Positions 54,452 through 60,806 of a stretch of DNA of 60,806 nucleotides are shown in pieces; positions within the stretch are counted from its first letter, which is position 1, and the number at the start of each line of letters is the position of its first letter. The translations under genes were made by a program, and so were the position numbers. The stretch is from the NCBI GenBank assembly GCA_029974035.1, contig JARKQG010000013.1, positions 1-60,806 on the forward strand, written 5' to 3'. This DNA comes from Eubacteriales bacterium. Its GTDB lineage: Bacteria > Bacillota_A > Clostridia > Christensenellales > Aristaeellaceae. The notes under the pieces are model-generated. The model had not been told where the DNA came from. It saw only the letters and a list, made by a program, of their open reading frames with translations, and did not search any database.

Positions 54452-55234
54452 TCAGGCGCTGTCCTTCTTCGCGTGTTGCAGGATGAAATCGTGCAGCTTG
54501 CGCTCCGCCATCGGCGGCCCGATCATGTAGCCCTGGCCCTTCCAGAAGCCGAGATCCCCGAAGAACTCAAACTGGTCGCCGTTTTCGATGCCCTTGGCAC
54601 AGACCGTCATGCCCAGCGTGTCCGCCAGGTGCGCGATGGACACCAGGATCCTGACCAGCGTTTCGTCCCCCGGCACGCCGCCGGAAAAGCACCGCGCCAG
54701 CTTGATCCCGTCAAAGGGCAGGCGCGAGAGCAGGAACAGGTTGTTGGTGCCGATGCCGAAGCGGTCAAACAGCAGCTTCGCGCCCATCTCTTTCAGCGTC
54801 TTGAGGTTTTCAATGCCCCGCGCGGTGAGCTTGTCCACGTCCGTGATCTCCAGTTCCAGGTTGCGCGGCTCCAGGCGGTTGTGATCGAGCTCCGCCTTCG
54901 TCTTTTCGACAAAATCCGCCCCGTTCACCGAGTGCGGCCACACGTTGATCGCCACCACCAGGTCGCACCCGATCTGGTCGATCAGCCGCCGGATCATGCT
55001 CAGCGCGCTCTTCATGAACCAGTCGGCAAAGACAATGCCGGTGTGCCGTTCGGAGGCGGCCCTGCGCACATAGCCGTAGCCGGGCACCGTCTCCCCCCCG
55101 GGCAGGTGGAGAACCTCGGCGAAGACCTCATAGGTATTGCAGGTATTCTTGCCAAACGTCCATTTGGGTTGACCGTACAACTCAAAAGCGCCGTCCTCGA
55201 TCAAGGCCCGCAGGTATTCCTGTGTCAGGTTCAT
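54452..55234 (-). CDS. Degenerate EAL-domain protein, probably not a phosphodiesterase
   Basis: 260 residues, a lone EAL fold without sensor or membrane parts. Consensus positions read EVL for EAL, NVW for the substrate Asn region (kept), ELEITD (Glu kept), DRFGIG for DDFGTG (second metal Asp lost), KLARCF for KIDRSF, AKGIEN for AEGVET (Glu lost) and GQGY (Gln kept). Loss of the metal Asp and the AEG Glu suggests no c-di-GMP cleavage. It may bind c-di-GMP or a protein partner. GGAGGGATCGGC precedes the ATG. Confidence 0.82.
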   Translation of the reverse strand: MNLTQEYLRALIEDGAFELYGQPKWTFGKNTCNTYEVFAEVLHLPGGETVPGYGYVRRAASERHTGIVFADWFMKSALSMIRRLIDQIGCDLVVAINVWPHSVNGADFVEKTKAELDHNRLEPRNLELEITDVDKLTARGIENLKTLKEMGAKLLFDRFGIGTNNLFLLSRLPFDGIKLARCFSGGVPGDETLVRILVSIAHLADTLGMTVCAKGIENGDQFEFFGDLGFWKGQGYMIGPPMAERKLHDFILQHAKKDSA

Positions 55235-55397
55235 GCCGATCCCTCCATCTTTTATTCGGTCGGGTACGCCTCCTCTTGCCATGAGCCTTTTGTGGTCTCC
55301 GCCATTATTTTACAGCATTTTTACCATCCGGTCAACAGGCGGCTGCATGCTCCCGCGTGCCCGCGCGCAAAAATCCGCGCCTCCGCCGATCCGCACA

Positions 55398-55434
55398 AAA
55401 GCGCCGCCCCCCGGCCGGGGGGCGGCGCCGCTTT
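55398..55434. terminator. Strong GC hairpin after the rhodanese gene
   Basis: GCGCCGCCCCCC-GGCC-GGGGGGCGGCGC is a 12-bp perfect stem flanked by AAA and CTTT. It lies 9 bases after the rhodanese stop (minus strand). Confidence 0.65.
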
Positions 55435-55442
55435 GGGCGGGA

Positions 55443-55787
55443 TCAGACCGGGACGGCCTGCTCCGCTTCAATTTTTCCGCTCCAGCGGACGATTCCGCCG
55501 ATGTTGACCACGTTGGTGTAGCCCATCCGCGCGAGACTCGCGCAGGCGCTGGCGCTGCGGGCGCCGCTCAGGCAGTACACAAACAGCTTTGCGTCGCGGT
55601 CCGGAACGGCCGACGCAATGTCGCCGATGCGGTCCAGCGGGATGTTCCGGCTCCCGGGGATGTGCCCCTCGCGGTACTCCCCCGGGGTGCGCACGTCGAT
55701 GAGGTGAATGGATTTGTCCTTTTCAAGCTCCACCCGGGCCTTGTCCATGGAAAGGTTTGTGCAGCCGCTTTGTCTTCCGAAAAACAT
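55443..55787 (-). CDS. Rhodanese-like sulfurtransferase
   Basis: About 114 residues, a single rhodanese domain. The active-site loop is FVYCLSGARSASACASL with the catalytic cysteine, and the CH2A-type LIDVRTPGEYREGHIPGSRNIPL is intact. It transfers sulfane sulfur to an acceptor. A G-G-I-V-R-W near the C-terminus (NIGGIVRWSG) is usual. The ATG at 55787 follows GGGAGGAAACGATAT. Confidence 0.9.
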   Translation of the reverse strand: MFFGRQSGCTNLSMDKARVELEKDKSIHLIDVRTPGEYREGHIPGSRNIPLDRIGDIASAVPDRDAKLFVYCLSGARSASACASLARMGYTNVVNIGGIVRWSGKIEAEQAVPV

Positions 55788-55912
55788 ATATCGTTTCCTC
55801 CCATATTTGCTTGGTGCTTTTGATCGTATTATACCCGGCGGGCAATGCGCTGTATGTGACGAGATTACAAAGGCCCGCCCGGGGGAATTTTTTGTTAACT
55901 CCTTGGCGGCCC

Positions 55913-55965
55913 TTGACAGCACCGGCGGCGCAGGCTACAATTACGTCGTTACATAACGGTGTTAT
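55913..55965 (+). promoter_or_regulatory. TetR-gene promoter and operator
   Basis: -35 TTGACA (55913-55918) and -10 TACAAT (55936-55941) are 17 bp apart. Just downstream lie overlapping palindromes: GTTA-CA-TAAC (55948-55957) and ATAAC-GGT-GTTAT (55953-55965), across the probable transcription start. This is the expected place for autorepression. Confidence 0.7.
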
Positions 55966-55991
55966 CCCACGGGGACGGAGAGGACGGGGCT

Positions 55992-56621
55992 TTGGCGGAC
56001 GGTGCGGGCACCCGGGAAAAGATCCTGCGGTTCGGCAGGCGGGAGTTTTTGTCAAAGGGCTATCAGAAAGCCTCTCTTCGCGGCATTGCCGCGGCGGCCG
56101 GCGTGACCACGGGCGCGATCTACACCTACTTCAAAGACAAAAATGCGTTGTTTGAGGCGATCGTCGATCCCGTCTGCCGGCAGACGGAGGCGCTCATGAC
56201 GGCGTTGAGCGCGTCCTATTTTGACGCGGATGCCGACGCCTGGCCGTTTACGACGAGGAGCACCACCGCCGAACTTCGCCGCGTCTACGATTTCATTTAC
56301 GCCAATTCAGACGTCTTCAGGCTCCTGGTCAGGGGGGCGGCGGGTTCGTCACGGGCCGGTTTCGTGCACTCGATCGTCGACCGGGAGGTCGATCTCACGA
56401 TCGCATACCTGGAGCGGACCGGGGCGCGCGGGCCCCTTCCCAAAGGGCTGAACCGCGCGGCCATCCATCTCGTATCCGAGAGCTACGTCAACGCGCTGCT
56501 GGAACCCGTCCGCCACGGCATGGGGTATGAGGAGGCGATGGCAAACCTGGAGTTTTTGAGCGCATTCTACACCAGCGGGTGGATGGGCGTGTTCCGCCAG
56601 CTGCTTGGCCCGGCGTCATGA
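55992..56621 (+). CDS. TetR-family repressor
   Basis: About 209 residues. Residues 8-55 form the HTH (REKILRFGRREFLSKGYQKASLRGIAAAAGVTTGAIYTYFKDKNALFEAI). The remainder is a helical ligand-binding domain. I took the TTG at 55992 because GGAGAGG lies 8 bases before it; a GTG at 55959 has no ribosome site and lies in the operator. It precedes two ABC half-transporter genes in the same direction with a related palindrome before them. Confidence 0.88.
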   Translation: MADGAGTREKILRFGRREFLSKGYQKASLRGIAAAAGVTTGAIYTYFKDKNALFEAIVDPVCRQTEALMTALSASYFDADADAWPFTTRSTTAELRRVYDFIYANSDVFRLLVRGAAGSSRAGFVHSIVDREVDLTIAYLERTGARGPLPKGLNRAAIHLVSESYVNALLEPVRHGMGYEEAMANLEFLSAFYTSGWMGVFRQLLGPAS

Positions 56622-56669
56622 CCGCCTCGGCCCGGGCGCCCGGCAGCGGCGCATTTTTTATGGCGGGTA

Positions 56670-56685
56670 GTTAGTTATGTCTAAC
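56670..56685 (+). promoter_or_regulatory. Probable TetR operator before the ABC transporter genes
   Basis: GTTAG-TTATGT-CTAAC is an inverted repeat with the same GTTA/TAAC half-sites as those at the tetR promoter. It lies 30 bases before the first ABC gene. Confidence 0.55.
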
Positions 56686-56714
56686 CACGGGGGAGCAAGA
56701 AGGAGGGGGTTTTT

Positions 56715-58544
56715 ATGGTTCAGTCCAACACGGAACACGCGCGGGAACAGGTGGCGAAAGGCGGGGGCGGCATGCGGCGCATGTGGCAACTGGCGTTCAC
56801 CAAAAAAGGGCTCGCCCTGGCGGCCTGCGCGCTCTCCGCGATCAGCGTGGCGGTGTCCTTTGCCCCGTTCATCGCGATCTACTACATCATCCGGGAACTG
56901 GTGCTGCACATGGGCGATCTGGGCGGCCTTGACAGCGGCCACATGATCCGCCTGGGCTGGCTGGCGGGCGGAACGGCCATCGGCGCGATCCTCCTGAACT
57001 TCGTGGCGCTGATGTGCTCGCACCTGGCGGCGTTCAAGACGCTGTACCTGCTCAAGCTGCGGTTTGCCGACCATCTGGCGAGCCTGTCGCTGGGGTTCCA
57101 CACGGAGAACTCCACCGGCAAGATCCGCAAGGTGGTGGACGAGAACATCGAAAAGATCGAAGGCTTCATCGCCCATCAGCTTCCGGACATCGTGGGCTCC
57201 TTCGCCACGCCCGTGGTGGTGCTGGCGATCCTCTTCGTGTTCGACTGGCGGCTGGGCCTGGCGACGCTGGTGCCGATCTTCCTGATGTACGCGCTCCAGA
57301 GCGTCTACATGGGCAAGAACGCCGCGAAGTTCATCAAGATTTATCAGGACTCTCTGGAGGACATGAACAATGCCTCCGTGGAGTACGTGCGCGGCATTTC
57401 GGTGGTCAAGGCCTTCGGCCAGACCATCTATTCCTTCCGGAAATTCTATGACTCGATCAAGACCTACGGCGACTTCGCGCTGGCGTACACCAAGGCGTTC
57501 AAAAACGGCTTTGTGCTGTTTCTCGTGATCCTCTACAACATCTACCTGTTTCTGCTCCCGGTCATCATCTGGATTGCCGGGGGCGTGGAGGACTATCCCC
57601 GCTTTGCAATGTCGGCGCTGTTCTACCTGATCTTCTCCGTGGCGGTCACGTCGCCCTTCCTCAAGCTGATGTACGTATCCCAGAAGGGGCGGCAGATTGC
57701 CGACGGCATCGAGCGCATGGACAGGGTGCTACGCGAAAAGCCGCTGCCCGAGGCCGCAAACCCCCGCCCCGCCGAGGGGTTTGACATCCGCTTCGAAGGC
57801 GTCTGCTTTTCCTACGGGGTATCGGAGGCGCTGACGGACGTCAGCTTTACCGCGCGCCAGGGCCAGATCACCGCGCTGGTGGGGCCCTCCGGTTCCGGCA
57901 AGAGCACCATCGCCCACCTGATCCCCCGCTTTTACGATGTAAACGCCGGCGGCATCCGGATCGGCGGCGTGGACATCCGCGAGATGTCCGGCGAGTACCT
58001 GATGAGCATCGTCAGCTTCGTATTTCAGGATGTATTCCTCTTTCAGCAGAGCATTCTGGACAACATCCGCGTGGGCAATAAGCTGGCCGACCGCGAAGCC
58101 GTGATCGCCGCCGCCAAGGCCGCCCAGTGCCACGAATTCATCGAGCGGCTGCCCAACGGCTATGACACCGTCATCGGGACCAACAACGTGCACCTGTCCG
58201 GCGGCGAGCGCCAGCGCATCGTCATCGCGCGCGCCATTTTTAAGGACGCGCCGATCATCGTGCTGGACGAGGCTACGGCCTTTGCCGACCCGGAAAACGA
58301 GCAGAAGATCCAGCGCGCCTTCGAGCATCTGATGAAGGACAAGACAGTCATCATCATCGCCCACCGGCTGTCCACCGTGCGGGGCGCGGACAAGATTCTG
58401 GTGATCGACGGGGGGCGCCTGGTCGAGGAGGGCCGGCATGACGACCTTGTGGGTGCCGGCGGGCGCTACGCCCACATGTGGGCGCAGTACACCACGGCAA
58501 TGCGCTGGACGATCACCGAAAAGGAGGTAAAGGCCCATGCTTAA
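56715..58544 (+). CDS. ABC exporter-fold half-transporter 1 (fused membrane and ATPase domains)
   Basis: 609 residues. Six membrane segments (about 30-330) are followed by an ATPase domain with [25 protein letters not shown] and IIVLDEATAFADPENE. The FADPENE after Walker B is common in the subgroup containing siderophore importers such as IrtA/B and YbtP/Q. It probably pairs with the next protein as a heterodimer. AGGAGGG precedes the ATG. The substrate is unknown: siderophore, drug and peptide are all possible. Confidence 0.88.
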   Translation: MVQSNTEHAREQVAKGGGGMRRMWQLAFTKKGLALAACALSAISVAVSFAPFIAIYYIIRELVLHMGDLGGLDSGHMIRLGWLAGGTAIGAILLNFVALMCSHLAAFKTLYLLKLRFADHLASLSLGFHTENSTGKIRKVVDENIEKIEGFIAHQLPDIVGSFATPVVVLAILFVFDWRLGLATLVPIFLMYALQSVYMGKNAAKFIKIYQDSLEDMNNASVEYVRGISVVKAFGQTIYSFRKFYDSIKTYGDFALAYTKAFKNGFVLFLVILYNIYLFLLPVIIWIAGGVEDYPRFAMSALFYLIFSVAVTSPFLKLMYVSQKGRQIADGIERMDRVLREKPLPEAANPRPAEGFDIRFEGVCFSYGVSEALTDVSFTARQGQITALVGPSGSGKSTIAHLIPRFYDVNAGGIRIGGVDIREMSGEYLMSIVSFVFQDVFLFQQSILDNIRVGNKLADREAVIAAAKAAQCHEFIERLPNGYDTVIGTNNVHLSGGERQRIVIARAIFKDAPIIVLDEATAFADPENEQKIQRAFEHLMKDKTVIIIAHRLSTVRGADKILVIDGGRLVEEGRHDDLVGAGGRYAHMWAQYTTAMRWTITEKEVKAHA

Positions 58545-60270
58545 GCGGCTGCTTCACCTGTCCGACAAGGGCGAAAGAGATCTGAAGCGGGCGATTCTCG
58601 TCTGCACGCTGGCCAACATCGTGCTGTTTCTGCCCTTCATGGTCATCATGCAGGCGATCACCGCCATCGTTCAGCCGCTGGTCTCCGGCGCGCCGCTGGA
58701 CGCCGGGCGGCTGTGGATGCTGCTGGGGTTCGGCGTGGCGGCAGCGGCGCTTTACTACTTTGTCTACGGCGTGGAGTACGACAAGACCTATACCACCGCC
58801 TACTCGGAGAGCACCGCGATCCGCATTGAAGTGGCCGAGCACATGCGAAAGCTGCCGCTCTCCTTTTTCAACCGCAAGGACCTTTTGGAGCTCACCACCA
58901 ACATCATGGGCGACTGCGCCACCGTCGAGCAGATGATGAGCCATGCCATCCCGCAGATCGCCGCCAACGCCATTTCCATCGCGCTCGTCTCCGTCATGCT
59001 GGCCTTTTACGACTGGCGCATGACGCTGGCGCTTTTGTTCGTGCTGCCGATCTCAATGGGCGTGATCTGGCTGTCCAGACACATCCAGAGGAAGTTTGGC
59101 GAGCGTCACGTAAAGGCGAAACTGAACGTCTCCCGCCAGATTCAGGAATACCTGGACGGCATCAAGGTGGTCAAGGCCTTCGGGCTTTCGGGGGAGAAAT
59201 CCGCAGCGCTCAAGGCGGCACTCAAGCAGATGATGCGGGAGGCCATAACCTTCGAGGCGATCGCCGGGACCTTTGTCACGCTGTCCTCGGTCATCCTGCA
59301 GGTGGGCATCGGCGTCGTGATTCTGGTGGGCGTAAACCTATTGACCGCGGGCAGCCTGGACGCCGTCAAATTTCTCACCTTCACCATGATCAGCGCCCGC
59401 ATCTATGCGCCCATGCTGGCGATCCTGACCATGCTGGCCGAGGTCATGTACCTGTTCACGTCGGCCAGCCGCATGCAGAAACTCCGGGATGAACCCGCCA
59501 TGGAGGGGGCGACCAACGTCTGCTTCCCCCACCTGAACATCGAACTGAGGGGCGTTACCTTCGCCTACAACCGGGAGGACGTCATCCGGGATCTCGGCGT
59601 CACGCTGCCGCAAAACGCGGTGACGGCGCTAGTCGGGCCCTCCGGCTCCGGCAAGAGCACGGTCTCCCGGCTCGTGGCCCGGTTCTGGGACGTGGACAGG
59701 GGCGAGATCTTGATCGGCGGCCAGAACATCCGCAACGTCGATCCGGAAGCGCTGATGAAGTCCATGAGCTTTGTGTTCCAGGATGTGGTGCTGTTCAACG
59801 ACACCGTGATGAACAACATCCGCATCGGCAGGCAGGGCGCGACGGACGAGGCGGTGCGCGCCGCCGCCCGAATCGCCCGCTGCGACGAATTCATTGAAAA
59901 AATGCAGGACGGATATGAAACCCTCATCGGGGAAAACGGCTGCACCCTCTCCGGCGGAGAGCGCCAGCGGATCTCCATCGCCCGGGCCATCCTCAAGGAC
60001 GCGCCCATCGTGCTGCTGGACGAGGCGACCGCCTCCATAGACCCGGAAAACGAAGTGCTGATCCAGGAGGCCATTTCCGAACTGGTCCGGGGGCGGACGG
60101 TGATCGTGATCGCCCACCGGCTGAAGACCATCGCCGCGGCGGACCGCATCGTCGTGCTGGACGAGGGCAGACTGCGCGAGCAGGGCACCCACGAGGAACT
60201 CATCGCCCAGAACGGGCTGTATGCAAAGCTTTGGCGCATTCAGCAGGAAAGCCTGGGCTGGAGTGTCTAG
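58537..60270 (+). CDS. ABC exporter-fold half-transporter 2
   Basis: 577 residues. Six membrane segments are followed by an ATPase domain with [27 protein letters not shown] and IVLLDEATASIDPENE. Walker A, signature and Walker B are all intact, as in its partner. It starts 8 bases inside the first gene, so the two are made in equal amounts and probably form a heterodimer. A terminator follows at once. Confidence 0.88.
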   Translation: MLKRLLHLSDKGERDLKRAILVCTLANIVLFLPFMVIMQAITAIVQPLVSGAPLDAGRLWMLLGFGVAAAALYYFVYGVEYDKTYTTAYSESTAIRIEVAEHMRKLPLSFFNRKDLLELTTNIMGDCATVEQMMSHAIPQIAANAISIALVSVMLAFYDWRMTLALLFVLPISMGVIWLSRHIQRKFGERHVKAKLNVSRQIQEYLDGIKVVKAFGLSGEKSAALKAALKQMMREAITFEAIAGTFVTLSSVILQVGIGVVILVGVNLLTAGSLDAVKFLTFTMISARIYAPMLAILTMLAEVMYLFTSASRMQKLRDEPAMEGATNVCFPHLNIELRGVTFAYNREDVIRDLGVTLPQNAVTALVGPSGSGKSTVSRLVARFWDVDRGEILIGGQNIRNVDPEALMKSMSFVFQDVVLFNDTVMNNIRIGRQGATDEAVRAAARIARCDEFIEKMQDGYETLIGENGCTLSGGERQRISIARAILKDAPIVLLDEATASIDPENEVLIQEAISELVRGRTVIVIAHRLKTIAAADRIVVLDEGRLREQGTHEELIAQNGLYAKLWRIQQESLGWSV

Positions 60271-60275
60271 CCCTG

Positions 60276-60307
60276 CCGCGGCCAACCCCGGGCCGGCCGC
60301 GGTTTTT
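60276..60307 (+). terminator. Intrinsic terminator of the TetR/ABC operon
   Basis: CCGCGGCC and GGCCGCGG, an 8-bp perfect stem around an 11-base loop, are followed directly by TTTTT. It begins six bases after the stop codon. Confidence 0.8.
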
Positions 60308-60410
60308 CCGCGCCCGGCCCGGGGGCTCTCTCCCCCGTGCTTCGGCACGCTCCGAAATTTTCCCGTTGTTATTGTATTCGCGCTTCGCGTGTATTATACT
60401 GTGTACAAAA

Positions 60411-60632
60411 TTTCTCCGCGTTGCCAAGAACGTGGGGAAAGTGCTGACCCACAACTTCATCCTGCACGAAATCTGGGGAAGCTTCTCCAGCGACGTGCCC
60501 GCGCTGCGCGTGTTCATGGCGACCCTCCGGAAGAAGATCGAAAAGGCAAATTCGAAGCCTAAGTACATTCAGACGCATATCGGCGTCGGATACAGGATGC
60601 TACGGCTGGACGACGACGGCAAATCCGATTAA
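60411..60632 (+). pseudogene. C-terminal fragment of a KdpE-like response regulator
   Basis: The frame ending in TAA at 60632 encodes LRVAKNVGKVLTHNFILHEIWG, then LRVFMATLRKKIEKANSKPKYIQTHIGVGYRMLRLDD. This is the winged-helix C-terminus of OmpR/KdpE-type regulators (HIGVGYRM is diagnostic). The receiver domain, linker and first helices are missing, so it is a remnant. A promoter-like pair, TTGTAT (60372-60377) and TATACT (60395-60400) 17 bp apart, lies just upstream. The kdp operon is not in the window. Confidence 0.75.
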
Positions 60633-60738
60633 GAGACGCAAAAGCAACTGCCGCCCGACTGAGATCGTAAGCGTCAAATAACAGCATGGGAGGCACCTGC
60701 TCCAATCAGATGAGAAGATAAGAGCGTGTGGGGATTGA

Positions 60739-60783
60739 GAATCCATAAGATTCACGGAGAATCCAAGCGAATCGCTGAGATTC
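60739..60783. repeat. Five GANTC sites in exact 10-bp phase
   Basis: GAATC, GATTC, GAATC, GAATC and GATTC begin at 60739, 60749, 60759, 60769 and 60779, each separated by five variable bases. The next position (60789) has GACAA, ending the series. Neighbouring units form inverted pairs such as CGAATC-N5-GATTCG. The stretch from about 60640 to the edge codes for nothing I recognise. Confidence 0.7.
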
Positions 60784-60806
60784 GTTGAGACAACCCCGCA
60801 ATCTCA

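Noticed and set aside
55959..55991. Upstream GTG as the TetR start
   Set aside because: It has no ribosome site and would place the start inside the operator palindrome, next to the probable transcription start.
60731..60806. CRISPR array at the right end
   Set aside because: The repeated unit is only 5 bases at 10-bp intervals, without direct repeats of 23-40 bases or spacers, and no cas gene is present.

Overview
The window is a GC-rich stretch of chromosome from a Gram-positive bacterium, most likely a high-GC member of the Clostridia (Bacillota). The main evidence is a tyrosine-specific T-box leader ahead of tyrS, together with DegV, a Sapep-type dipeptidase, a PiT/DUF47 phosphate pair, an ECF S-component, frequent GTG/TTG starts behind strong purine-rich ribosome binding sites, and Firmicutes-type -35/-10 promoters. 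Genus and species cannot be fixed from the sequence. The left edge starts inside the 3' end of a transposase gene and the right edge ends in a truncated KdpE-like fragment and a short phased repeat, so the window looks like a whole contig broken at repeats.

Layout. 0.1-4.7 kb (minus): copper ATPase copA with an extra C-terminal metal-binding domain, then a tiny PD-(D/E)XK nuclease and an SNF2 helicase. 4.8-7.1 kb (minus): polar amino acid ABC importer. 7.2-9.8 kb (minus): tadA, Sapep dipeptidase and an XRE regulator with overlapping ends. 9.9-19.3 kb: deoC, a radical SAM enzyme divergent from a cluster-less paralogue, degV, a ferritin-like protein, the PiT/DUF47 phosphate pair, argS. 19.4-30.3 kb: a membrane protein with a Cys/His C-terminal motif, a J-domain/TPR protein, an RsmF-like rRNA methyltransferase, an SGNH hydrolase and iron alcohol dehydrogenase pair, an MFS exporter, an ECF S-component divergent from a MocR regulator, serS with an AllA-like gene, and a glycosyltransferase.

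30.6-38.4 kb: orphan beta-class DNA methyltransferase, serC-serA-PHP phosphatase (probably a complete serine pathway), then an XRE gene divergent from a membrane protein / FGGY kinase / membrane-anchored sigma-like operon. 38.4-49.3 kb: guaB, a secreted caspase-like protein with Ig-like (Big_2) repeats, a Tyr T-box controlling aminotransferase-tyrS-yigZ-P-type ATPase, ilvE and a pseudouridine synthase. 49.3-60.3 kb: fba, eno, a LysR/YeiH pair, a degenerate EAL protein, a rhodanese, and a TetR-controlled pair of ABC exporter-fold half-transporters.

Most of this is housekeeping. The points that deserve attention are: (1) several proteins that keep a fold but have lost its catalytic or cofactor residues (radical SAM paralogue without cysteines, MocR regulator with Arg for the PLP lysine, EAL protein, S24-like regulator), two of them beside or opposite a gene they may act on; (2) a CopZ-like domain fused to CopA and preceded by its own Shine-Dalgarno and ATG in frame; (3) a recurring promoter design in which the -35 hexamer sits in the loop of an inverted repeat; (4) a sigma-factor-like protein with a C-terminal membrane helix in a kinase operon; (5) the helicase/nuclease pair; and (6) five GANTC sites spaced exactly 10 bp apart at the right end.
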